64,000 nt of DNA from Atherix ibis (taxonomy: Eukaryota > Arthropoda > Insecta > Diptera > Athericidae), in the NCBI GenBank assembly GCA_958298945.1, contig OY282606.1, positions 29,175,740 to 29,239,739 of the forward strand. The letters are read 5' to 3'. A model generated the notes under the pieces. It searched no databases and was not told the DNA's origin. It worked only from the letters and a program-made list of their open reading frames with translations. Below are positions 54,961-64,000 of the stretch, piece after piece. The stretch's first letter is position 1. Each line of letters opens with the position of its first letter. Made by a program: the position numbers and the translations under genes.

Positions 54961-57240
54961 TTGCAAAACTGTATATATTAAAAAAAAAATATTTTTCCTT
55001 TTAAGTAAAATAACCCACAAGTCTGTTTTTTTTTTCAATAAATAAAATGTTCACATGCAAAAAACATTTGTAATGTTTAAACATACTCACTTAAAGTGCT
55101 TTTCCATATCAACTCAAAAAAAGAAGTAATTAACTAATATTCAAGGTTGAAAAAAAATTATTTTACATAAAAGACAAGAAGGAATTAAGTAAATTTTTCA
55201 TGTTAGTGCAAAATATGTTGAAATTTTAATGGAATCCACTCATTATGAACACTTCAAAATAAAAACCGTTTGTATCTATATAAAATTTAAGGTAGATTTT
55301 TTTTTTTTTTTGTATATAGGTTCACTTACAATAACACTTTTAATTTTTTAAAACATTCATTTTATTACACATTAGACAGGTATGAAAGAAATATTGCAGA
55401 AAAAAAAATCGGCTAACATTAATAGTAGACAAATGTTCAGAATGTAAGTTTCCGAAATTAAAGAGCCAAAAAAAAAAAATCCCCGTCAAGGTCTCAAATC
55501 TAGCCATGTTAGTGATTTAATAGAAAAATAATAATACTACAAAAAAAAAAATTAACTAATGATCTTTTGAAGAAAATTGGAAAAGTAACGAAAGGTTGCT
55601 ACTGCCCCTTGTTAAATTAAGCTAATGTACAAATAATGCATTCATCTATGCATTACCCCTGAACGTAGGTACTACGAAATTAGGAGATTTGAACAAATAA
55701 TATACAATAAAAAAATCTCTTTAGAAGAATAGGATTTGAATGACCAATAATGGTTGGTAGAAATTCGTAACCTTACATTAAACTAATTTGCAATTACATT
55801 GATTTTACGTCAACAATAGAGGAGATTAGCTAATGTAAAGTGCATCAGCGTTAATTTGAATGCATTGTTAGTAGTAGCTCGGCTATAGCAAACAATAATA
55901 ACCTGGAAATTGACGAAATTGGATCCAGAAGAGTTTGGAAAATATGTTCCAAATCTGAACGAGTATATCGATGATCTCGAAATTCGAATTGTTAACCACT
56001 TAACCTTTAAAGTTTGAACATGATAACGGTTGGTGCGGTGCAACCATGTCGATCATTGGCCAAGTTGGTCATGCCGTATCGTGTTGGCTGTTGGTAATGT
56101 TGTAGTACAAAAATGGTCTGGGCGCGGACTTTTCAATTTAAAGGTGGCTGCGTGAACTAAACTGCATAAGCCTCAAGACAGATTGATACAAACCACTCAG
56201 TTAACATCTCTTCTCACTTTTAACATATTCACAGAATCCAACTGACATTATTCTTTTGACTCATGCTTTTACTATTTTAATTTACTAAACCGTCTGCTAT
56301 AGCTACAGATAGACCGTGTTGTGGGTTAACAGATATCTAACTGCTATTCGATATATACAATTTGTATAAAATTATTAACTGACAACACCCATTATTCGAA
56401 CCTGTCTTATCTCAAAATATATTCCATAACCTAATAATAGTGGGTGCATAACGTTTATTATTGTATTAGATTAATTAGTGGATGATTGATCTTGCATATT
56501 GGAATAATATGAATTTGACCATGGAATCAATTTTAACTATGGACTTTTTATAATAAACATTTTTTTTATAGCTATTTTTAATCATTTTTAATAATGTACA
56601 AAAAGAAGGCTAAATACAAGTATTTTAATTAACAATAAAAAGTTCAAAAGCTTTTTTAATAAACCAAAAAAAAAGGAAAAAAAATAAAAGCAAAACAATT
56701 TTTCTTATAAAATTTCATTCATTAAAATCCATCATATTCCATTAAGTAAAATATTAAATTTCAAGAATTACATTAACTTTTTTTTCTAATTAGTACATAC
56801 TTAATAAAATAATTTCAATGGAAACTTTTTTTTTGTCCCTATTGGAATTTTGTTCGGATAATACAATTTAATTTTGTATTAAAAATAAATTTCTTTGTAT
56901 ATTTTTTTAAGCTATTCCATAATTCCTACTTGCAAATATTTAAGATTAAATTGACAAAGAAAAATATCAAAATTCTTATAAACATTTTATGGGAATTAGT
57001 TGAGTTTAATTAAAATAATTATGAGAGTGGGGCGAAAATAAAAGTCACCATTAAAATAGAGATTTTATTAATAAAATTTCTATTTGAATGGTGAGAAAAT
57101 GGAAGCATGTCTTTCATAATAAAATAGTAAATATTCGCTTCTAAAAAAATTGATCAAATCATAAAAAATACCAATATTATAGATATAGGATAGACTAATT
57201 AATAATAGCATATTTATTAAACAATGAAGACGCAATGAAG
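54961..57240. other. AT-rich sequence with one less AT-rich island
   Basis: An island at about 55810-56160 is conspicuously more complex than its surroundings. The minus strand shows a frame VRAQTIFVLQHYQQPTRYGM, then TNLANDRHGCTAPTVIMFKL and a stop (56130-56010), with an upstream acceptor-like TTCACGCAG. It could be the last exon of an unidentified minus-strand gene, but no domain or partner exon is found. The rest is featureless. Confidence 0.3.
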
Positions 57241-57250
57241 CCAAAATATA

Positions 57251-57822
57251 CGAGGTCTGTTAAAAAAGTATCGCGAATTTTAAATTTCCGGAGGTTACGT
57301 ATTTTTTGTGGCGTTATGTTGGTACTTATGTCTCTCACTTATGCCGACAAGTTCGGCTATTTTGAATGTTCAGTTAATTTTTGACAGTTGCTTTGATTGC
57401 ACGTGTTTTGGCTCGTCTTCGATTTTTGCCCATTTTCGACCAAAAACAGCATCGCATTAACATTGCTAAGGAGCTGTTGGACACTGTCCGCGACGACCCA
57501 AATTTACTCCAGAGGATCATAACTGTTGACGAATCATGGGTTTATGGTTATGACGTGGAAACCAAAGCTCAATCATCCCAGATTTTTGGAAGAAGAAAAT
57601 TTGGTTTTTCCACCATGATAACGCCCCTGCTCACGCATCGTTGCTTGTGCGCGAATTTTTGGTCAAAAACAATACACTAATAATGCCGCAGCCACCTTAG
57701 ATCTGGCCCTCTGTTACTTTTTCTTATTCGCGAAACAGATTCTTTGATCCATTTTTTGGAATGGGATTCTTTGATCCATTTTTTGGAATTCAAATTTCGC
57801 CATACTTTTTGAACAGACCTTG
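57251..57822 (+). mobile_element. mar-A copy 3, internally deleted
   Basis: A 572-bp element with TA at 57249-57250 and 57823-57824. Its ends are CGAGGTCTGTTAAAAAAGTA and an inverted partner with two changes. It shows the same N-terminal deletion junction as copy 2 (GCCCAT joined to TTTCGACCAAAAACAG). Next come DQKQHRINIAKELLDTV, the first-Asp motif VDESWVYGYDV, a deletion to WKKKIWFFHHDNAPAH-like sequence, and the FLIREK-like third-Asp region. This is joined to an inverted piece of the start region, of which 26 bp are present twice in tandem (57736-57790). The Asp of the third motif is lost. Confidence 0.8.
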
Positions 57823-57824
57823 TA

Positions 57825-58355
57825 TGTTTGACAGCTGTCAAATTATACGATTATTGCGCATAACTTGCAGGTAATATTCCTTATTGAACGTTCTACTCTG
57901 TGGCAAGAACTCATGATGCACCACACCCCTGCAAACGAAGGAAACTGTAAGCAAAACCTTCACATTCGACCGAACTTCGCGCTTTTCGTCGTTCACATCA
58001 TCTCGGCCCTCTGAGAACATTTTGTACCACCGATAAACGTTGCTTCGGTCCAAAGTAGCTTCACCATATGCCACAGTCAATATTCGAAATGCGTCCGCGC
58101 AATTAATTTTGTTTTTCACACAAAATTTGATACAGATTCTTTGATCCATTTTTTGGAATGGGCAAAAAATCGAAGACGAGCCAAAACACGTGCAAGCAAA
58201 GCAGCTGTCAAAAATTAACTGAACATTCAAAATGCCCAAACTTGTCGGCATAAGTGAGAGACATGAGTACCAACATAGCGCCACAAAAAATCAAAAATCG
58301 AATATACGTAACCCGCGGAAATTCAAAATTCGCGATACTTTTTGAACAGACCTCG
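57825..58355 (-). mobile_element. mar-A copy 4 or right arm of a composite mar-A
   Basis: The outer right end is a perfect mar-A 5' tip (ending at 58355, TA at 58356-58357), followed inwards by the full leader and start codon. No left-hand tip was found: the coding part simply stops near 57848, next to a 16-bp perfect palindrome TTTGACAGCTGTCAAA (57827-57842) that abuts copy 3. Because copy 3 and copy 4 both have 5' ends outermost in opposite orientation, 57251-58355 may have moved as one foldback unit. Confidence 0.75.
57838..58149 (-). pseudogene. mariner N-terminal DNA-binding domain fused in frame to a middle fragment
   Basis: ATG at 58149 begins MDQRICIKFCVKNKINCADA, then FRILTVAYGEATLDRSNVYR and WYKMFSEGRDDVNDEKR, an intact first helix-turn-helix of about 57 residues. 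It then passes without a frame break into EVRSNVKVLLTVSFVCRGVV, HHEFLPQSRTFNKEYYLQVM and stops at 57838 shortly after. Roughly 140 residues, including the second helix-turn-helix and the first catalytic Asp, are deleted at the fusion, and everything after the middle is missing. About 103 codons are open. Such a protein could bind ends but could not catalyse transposition; expression is unknown. Confidence 0.8.
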
Positions 58356-58429
58356 TATTAAATAACGTTAATTATGGTGCCATTGTATTAAAAAAATAGT
58401 TCAAATTAAAATCTTCAATTTCAATCTGA

Positions 58430-58795
58430 AAAAAGTCGGTTATAATATGGCTCAGAATCGTCAGTAACGGTGTCTCCTTCTTTATTGTTAAAGAATTAAG
58501 GGCCAATGATACCTTCAGACCAAAATATACACCAGATCGTCATTTTTTGCGGATACAATGGCTCTAGATATGACAATTTTGCTTATTTATGTACCCACCA
58601 AGCCAGAAAGGAGCCTTATCATTGAAGAAAAATTCAATGATAAGGCTCCTTTTCTTTGTCGAAAAATCAGAATTTTAGGCATTCTACCATCACTTATAAT
58701 AGAAAATGGCAAATTTTTATCCAAACAAATTTTATCTTAAATTATCTACTTGTTAAGCAGGGCTACACTTTTTAAACCACAAAATGGTTAATTCG
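58430..58795 (-). mobile_element. mar-D fossil 11, partial
   Basis: Minus-strand SDEAHF-type motif near 58610-58635 (FFND.AP), a VCFDLKVSLA-like region near 58510-58540, and a mar-D type end at 58764-58793 (ACTTTTTAAACCACAAAATG). The C-terminal half is missing. Confidence 0.6.
58607..58652. repeat. Perfect hairpin, 20-bp arms, 6-nt loop
   Basis: AAAGGAGCCTTATCATTGAA at 58607-58626 is exactly complementary to 58633-58652 around GAAAAA. The left arm is the normal mar-D first-Asp motif; the right arm is its inverted duplicate. The pairing continues a few bases further with one extra T. Confidence 0.95.
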
Positions 58796-58799
58796 CCGG

Positions 58800-60660
58800 C
58801 ATTTCCAAAATAATATTTTCTTATATAATTTTTTTCATCAATGAGAAAATTCATAATTCATAGAAAATAATTCAGATGCCTAAGAAGTTCATCAATATTT
58901 TGTTTTTATTTATTTATTCGGATCTTTTTTAATTTTCAGATTGTTTGTAATTTTTTCTCTGCAAAAATCTCTTGATAATGAATTTTCTAATATGATTTTT
59001 TTCACAATTAAATTATTAATATCAATACTTTGCATATTTTTTGCGTCTATTTGTGACAATTTCAATAAACAGATCAATGTCGATTCAGGCCATATCTTGT
59101 AAATATACCATATCTAAAATTTTATATAAACTCCTAGTATAAATCAAAAAAAAAATTATAGAATTTAGTATTTATTTTGTATATTTTTATTACAATAGCA
59201 TTACTTCAGTTTATGAAATATTGCTTTAATTAGAGAAATCCTTTAGGCAAAAAGAGCTAAAATGTTTTTCTAAGAAATTGTACTATTATAAATTGTCAAT
59301 TTATTTTGAATTTCGTTAAAAAAGATAATATGAAAATATGCAAAAATATGGTAAATAAATATTATTAACATGAATTGTGAAAAGAAATTTTTGAAATATT
59401 CATATTATTTTGAAAATTTTATTTTTATAGGAGGATTATGTGTAAAAATGACAATATTTTTCTCTTATCATAATTTTAAATATACAATAATATTTATTGT
59501 TTGCCTGAAAACTTTATTAATAATTTATTTGGTATGTCGTAGTATAAAATTTGTTACTTTATATTATGATAAAAATTCCTAAATGCATTTCAATTAGTAC
59601 AATATATATATTTCGTTCTTTAAAATAAAACTTACGCATATATATAGAATAATAAAAACCTCTAAAAAAATATTATAATTAAGTTGTATCTAAAATTGTT
59701 TATTTATAATAATACGAAAAGAATAAGGATTTTTTTAGTAATTGGTAATTGTTTCCTAGAATATTGAACATTATTAATCAAGAGATATGTGTATGATAAA
59801 AATATTAAATTATAAAATATTTTTCAGTAAACTATAAAATAGATACCTTAAATGTTAATTAAAAATATGTTATGGTTTTTATAGAGAAATAAAATGAATC
59901 CAGCATATGTAAATGTCATAAGGAAAATATTTTCATATTAATATAATTGTAATAAATTTTAAAACTATATTGGTCGTTTCAGATGAATTTTGTAATAAAT
60001 GTTTTTCTTACAGTTAAAAAAGGTCCTTTTTCACATAAATTTCCAAACTTAATGATATAAATAAGGATAAAGTAATAAAGTTTGATATATTTTGTTATAA
60101 TTATTTTGGTTTCTTTTTAATTTGAATAAAATTAGTAAAATATCTACTTAAAAATTATCAGGAAAATAGTTTTCAGCATTTAATAAGTTTCAATATAATA
60201 TGAATGATCATATTTGTAGGATTATAAAACAAATGATCTACTGCTGTTTGTTTTTTAGAAATGTTAAATATATATGATTAATAATAATACTTTTTCTATA
60301 TTGATTGATAAAAAAAATTATCTATTCTGAAATTTTGTTTTTTAAAACCTTAGCATTTATTAACCTCACCTTTGTTGTTAGATCCCCGAGCAGGAGTAAT
60401 TTCGAAAGTGAAAAGTAATTTACCTTATGGCAATGCGTCCAATTTGATTAGCATTTACTTTGACCGATATTCAAGTCAATATTTAAGTCATTTTACGAGT
60501 TAATGGAACAATAAAAAAAAAAGAAAACCTAAATGAATGAACTGTTGAATTGGTTATATTATCTAATAGGTAACATAATTCCGGCTGCCCCTCTTTTTCG
60601 AATTCAGGTCCAAATAGATACTTAAACAGACTCCCATACACGTAGATATATTCCATATTT
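58800..60660. other. AT-rich sequence without recognised gene
   Basis: Nothing supportable, apart from a less AT-rich patch at 60360-60480 and 60570-60660 that may be upstream regulatory sequence of the promoter below. Confidence 0.45.
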
Positions 60661-60690
60661 TAGGTACTGTTGAATCGACTATAGAATTCC

Positions 60691-60698
60691 TATATAAG
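60691..60698 (+). promoter_or_regulatory. TATA box of a putative gene 5' end
   Basis: TATATAAG at 60691 is followed about 30 bases later by CTTAGTTCTG (60721), close to the insect initiator consensus TCAGT(T/C). The region then loses its AT bias until the putative start codon at 60822, as expected for a roughly 100-nt 5' leader. Confidence 0.5.
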
Positions 60699-60821
60699 CT
60701 GGTAATATCAATAAGTGCACCTTAGTTCTGTGAGCATATCCAGTGCGAATCTACAAATCCGCGAGTTGTTGAAAAATTACATCAAACCCGTTCCACTATC
60801 AAATACCGAATACTTAACGAA

Positions 60822-60833
60822 ATGGCAGCAAAG
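60822..60833 (+). CDS. Putative four-codon first coding exon (M-A-A-K)
   Basis: ACGAAATGGCAGCAAAG ends at a good donor (AAG|GTACTTG at 60834), phase 0, downstream of a TATA box and initiator-like site. First exons with only a few codons are common in insect genes for secreted and cuticular proteins, where the signal peptide is split by the first intron. The second exon was not found in 60835-62270 or further right, so it may lie outside the window or the call may be wrong. The protein is unidentified. Confidence 0.35.
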
Positions 60834-62270
60834 GTACTTGTTCAATAAAACTTTTAAAAAGTGCAATTTTTTTTTTATATTTTTTAATTTCCACAATTAA
60901 GTGAACATTGATTATTAATCAAAAAGTTTTATGTTTGTTCTTTTAGTCATAAGAAAGTTTTAAGCAAAATAATCGTTTTAATAAATTTAAATATATTTTT
61001 TTAACTTCTTTCTAATAACTAAATCAATTTGTAGTAAATATAAATTATCAATAAGTGCTTCATATAAAATATGAAAAGTTCAAAAGTATAATAAAAATTT
61101 CAATATAAAATATTAACTTTTTGAATAAATTTCTGTTATTTTTTTTATTAGAGATATTTTTTATATGCGGAAATATTAGAGAAACAAATTTCTTCTAAAG
61201 AAATTATAAAAAATCACTTAAAATATAAAATATTTAAAAAAAAAAATAATTTTCTACTAAATTTCCATTTAACATATTTCACTTAATTCGAATCGATATT
61301 GTAACTAAGTTTTATTTGGAAAATTTTCCTCTCTAGAGTAGACCCCACGTGTATATTAGTAATAATTTAGAAATTATTGAATTAGTTTGAATTCAATCAA
61401 ATAGAATTGTTGGAATTTTTCTAAATACACATAATCGTATAAATTCGGTATTTTCAATGGAGAATTAGACTTAAACTGAATAACAAATGATTTTGTTAAA
61501 AATTTATATTTGATTAAATTATGTTTTTTTTTATCATTGATTTTTGGGCAAATCTATTTATTATCATAATTTTCTTTTTGTTGATATAAAAAAATTTCTA
61601 AATTTTCTATTAATTATAAATATTTAATTTTGGCTATGATTCTTAAAGTTTTTTGTTTTATAGAAGATAATAAATGATAATTATTTAGTTAGTCAATCAA
61701 AAATTTCGTGCTAAAACATTTATAAGGTTTATCAAGTTAAATATATAAAGTGGCTAACACACAATAAATTGCTCTCAATATTATAAAACCTTCTCAATAT
61801 TGGGAGATTGCATACAATTACAACGCCGAAATATTGGGCGTTGTAGTACTGCCACACATGTCAGTGTTTTTTTATGTGGCAATGATGAACGTTAACGATA
61901 AAATACTGCAATTGAAATCAAAGACAAGTTAAATGCATATATGAACTTAAGTAAATTTAAAATATTGAATTAAACATTAAATAAAAATAATAAACTGTTC
62001 AGATGACGTTTCCTTGATCATTGCAATTCAGTTTGATTTGTTGATTCATGCGAGATTTTAGTTATCGTTCATCGTTATCGTTGGACTTGTGCTCGGGGCT
62101 GTAGTTTTTGCTTATTTTGCGGGGCTGTAGTTTTTGCTTATTTTGCGAAATGGTTAAAAACTCCATAATTGATTAAACGACATGTAAGGTACCATTTTTC
62201 TAGGAATCATTGCTATAGAAAATTTATAATCAAAAATTACATTATTGAATTCTTAATGACCGTCTGTAAT
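60834..62270. other. AT-rich sequence, possible intron
   Basis: Would be intron 1 if the preceding exon is real. A less AT-rich patch at 61840-62150 includes the tandem repeat at 62095. No exon could be identified. Confidence 0.4.
62095..62146. repeat. Perfect 26-bp tandem duplication
   Basis: The unit beginning GGGGCTGTAGTTTTTGCTTA is repeated exactly at 62095-62120 and 62121-62146. Confidence 0.97.
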
Positions 62271-62275
62271 GGATT

Positions 62276-62733
62276 ATCCAATTTGTTTTCTTTCCGGAAA
62301 GTGTAATTGAATAATATATACTTAAAATTTTAAATTTGATAAAATTTTATCTATATAATATTACTTATCATTTAAATGACAATCATTTATTTTGTCTTAA
62401 GGTAACTTTTGATGATTTTTTTCGCACATTTTGAGCCATTACTTGACGGAAAGTGATTTTTAAATGCCTTAAAGTTTGGAAATTGTCTGCATCTTGAAAA
62501 CTTTTAGCGCAATAAAGTCAAAATTTATTTTTTTCTGTGGCTTGTGGTGCCGTATAGCGTCCAAGTTGAAATCTTTACGTTCAGGCTATCAAAAATTGTT
62601 TATCATAACGGCCATGACGCTCAGAAATGACGAAAACTGTCTCTCCTTCTTCATATTCGAAGAACTAGGGGCTAAAGGCACCTTCAGATTAAAGTGCCTG
62701 TTAGACAGTCACTTTTCGCAAATAAAGGGTTTT
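62276..62733 (-). mobile_element. mar-D fossil 12, cut by a later insertion
   Basis: Left end at 62276 (TTATCCAATTTGTTTTCTTT). The C-terminal region is at 62400-62460 and a partially readable core at 62470-62720. The sequence around the first-Asp motif is interrupted at about 62734 by the start of the mar-G element. Confidence 0.55.
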
Positions 62734-64000
62734 CGAATAAGATTGATATGATTTCTTTTTAAAACAAAATACACTAATTGTTAAGGAAATTCAAATGTTT
62801 TTTATTTAATGTGAAGTACAATCGATACAATTATGTTCTGAATAAAACGTCGTTCAAATGGCCTTCACGACTTCTTTTATAGGAACGAATTCGATGAACT
62901 CAATTTTCGAGCACTTTTTCTACTAAATCAAGTCGTATGTCATGAATAGCACATTCAATATTGACTCCTAAAGCTTGAAGAGAGTCTGGTTTATTGCTCA
63001 CGACCAATGGCTTCAAATAACCTCACAAGAAATAGTCTAATGGTATTAAATCACAACTTCTTGGAGGCCATTCAATGTCACAATTTCTCGAAATAATCGA
63101 ATCTCCAAACTTTTCTCGCAATAATTCGATTGTTGCACGTGCTCTATGGCACGTAGCCCAGTCTTGTTGGAACCAGATGTTGTCAAGATCAACTTCTTCC
63201 AATTTCGGCCATAAAAGTTGGTTATCATCGATCTATACCGCTCTCCATTGACATTAACGGTGTTACCAGCTTCATTTCGAAAGAAGTACGGACGGATGAT
63301 TCCATCAGACCAAAAACCACACCAAACTGCCAATTTAGGTGAATGTAAAGGGTGTTCATGAATAATTTGTTGATTTTCTTCGCACCAGAATCGACAGTTT
63401 TGTTTCTTTACCGCACCATTCAGGTGAAAGTGAGCCTCATCGGAGAAGATGATTTTCGTTTTTAAGTTGTTCCAAAACAAAATCAGCAAATTCACGATGT
63501 TTACGGTGGTCCAATGGCTTCAGTTCTTGAGTGATAACACATTTATACGGATGCAAGCCCAAATCCTTTCTCAAAATCCGCCAGGTTGTGGTTTGAGACA
63601 GTCCCAATGCTTGAGAACGTCTTGGAATCGACAAATTGCGGTCTTCAGCAACACTTGCCTGAACGGCAGTAATATTTTCATTATTTTGAGCGGTTCTTTG
63701 TCTTATTGGCACTTGAACATTATGTAAAGAAAATGTACGCTCGAAATTTTTAACAATTCGACGAATAGCGAGCACAGTTGGACGATTATTACGACCATAA
63801 AATGACAAAAGCGCACGAAAAGTTGCAATTGGAGAACGATTATTTTGATAATAAAATTAAATAATTTGTAAACGTTGTTCTTGCGTATATCTCTTCATGA
63901 TAAAATTGTAAACATTATTGAATACAATAAAAAAAATGAAAGATCATGACTTATTACAAATGGCCGAAATGTCACTTAGAAATCATACCACTCTTATTGG
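62734..64000 (-). mobile_element. mar-G, DD41D Tc1/mariner element reaching the window edge
   Basis: The left end at 62734 (CGAATAAGATTGATATGATT) matches the complement of the last bases of the window (CCAATAAGAGTGGTATGATT) at 17 of 20 positions. The two inverted ends are therefore both visible, although their outermost bases may lie further out. The enclosed transposase is nearly full length on the minus strand. It is inserted in a mar-D fossil and is better preserved than any mar-D copy. Confidence 0.85.
62831..63898 (-). pseudogene. DD41D transposase with stops and frameshifts (mar-G)
   Basis: ATG at 63898 opens MKRYTQEQRLQII, then TAA at codon 14. The frame continues FYYQNNRSPIATFRALLSFY, RPTVLAIRRIVKNFE, then SIPRRSQALGLSQTTTWRIL (helix-turn-helix) and GLHPYKCVITQELKPLDHRK. 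A frameshift near 63465 precedes IIFSDEAHFHLNGAVKKQNC (first Asp), HSPKLAVWCGFWSDGIIRPY and VNGERYRSMI. A second shift near 63210 precedes NIWFQQDWATCH (second Asp) and WPPRSCDLIPLDYF (third Asp), 41 residues apart. Two Trp codons have become TGA (after DYFL, and in the LEN-VHRI motif). The C terminus HLNDVLFRT ends at 62831. In total two frameshifts and three stops. Confidence 0.88.

Overview
This is a very AT-rich, gene-poor stretch of insect nuclear DNA, most likely from a higher fly. That inference rests on 58-67 nt introns with GT/AG borders, TATA-type core promoters, a secreted Kazal inhibitor gene, and a dense load of mariner, Tc1-like and jockey-like elements. No rRNA, tRNA, CRISPR or bacterial operon was seen.

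Host genes are few. A complete six-exon gene at 27367-28426 encodes a secreted four-domain Kazal protein of 246 aa; its TATA box and poly(A) signal are visible, and two of its domain exons have been duplicated together with their introns. Two start-codon exons on the minus strand (5365-5019 and 19559-19456) both stop in phase 2 after similar His-Arg ends, so they look like alternative first exons of one gene that continues off the left edge. A TATA box at 60691 followed by a four-codon exon (60822-60833) looks like the 5' end of another gene whose remainder is not found here.

Most of the rest is transposon sequence of several ages. The oldest and commonest family (called mar-D here) is a Tc1/mariner element whose transposase motifs (SDEAHF, WFQQDG, LTPLDFF) look like the DD41D type. 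It occurs at about a dozen places, and at five of them pieces of its transposase have been tandemly duplicated: 1-545, 7058-7860, 21.5-26.5 kb, 36.0-37.7 kb and 43.3-45.2 kb. The 21.5-26.5 kb locus has become a satellite with a ~322-bp monomer and a 2288-bp higher-order unit present almost twice, nearly identical. A second old family (mar-E, DD34D) lies at 16.9, 41.4, 46.3, 51.9 and 53.8 kb. Jockey-like retrotransposon remnants lie at 10.6 and 47.2-48.4 kb.

Younger mariners have recognisable inverted ends and mostly TA target duplications: mar-A (3052, 43381, 57251-58355), mar-B (17668, 48401), mar-C (36209), two irritans-like copies (33475 and 39435) and a DD41D copy at the right edge (62734-64000). 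Several sit inside older mar-D copies, which gives relative ages. The 39435 copy is one amber codon away from a full-length 346-aa reading frame. The mar-A copies share internal deletion junctions, and two share a foldback junction, so they look like an amplified non-autonomous lineage.

I did not find a clear unknown gene system. The most interesting structure is the transposase-derived satellite and the general tendency of mar-D copies to expand as local tandem arrays, together with several near-perfect short hairpins.
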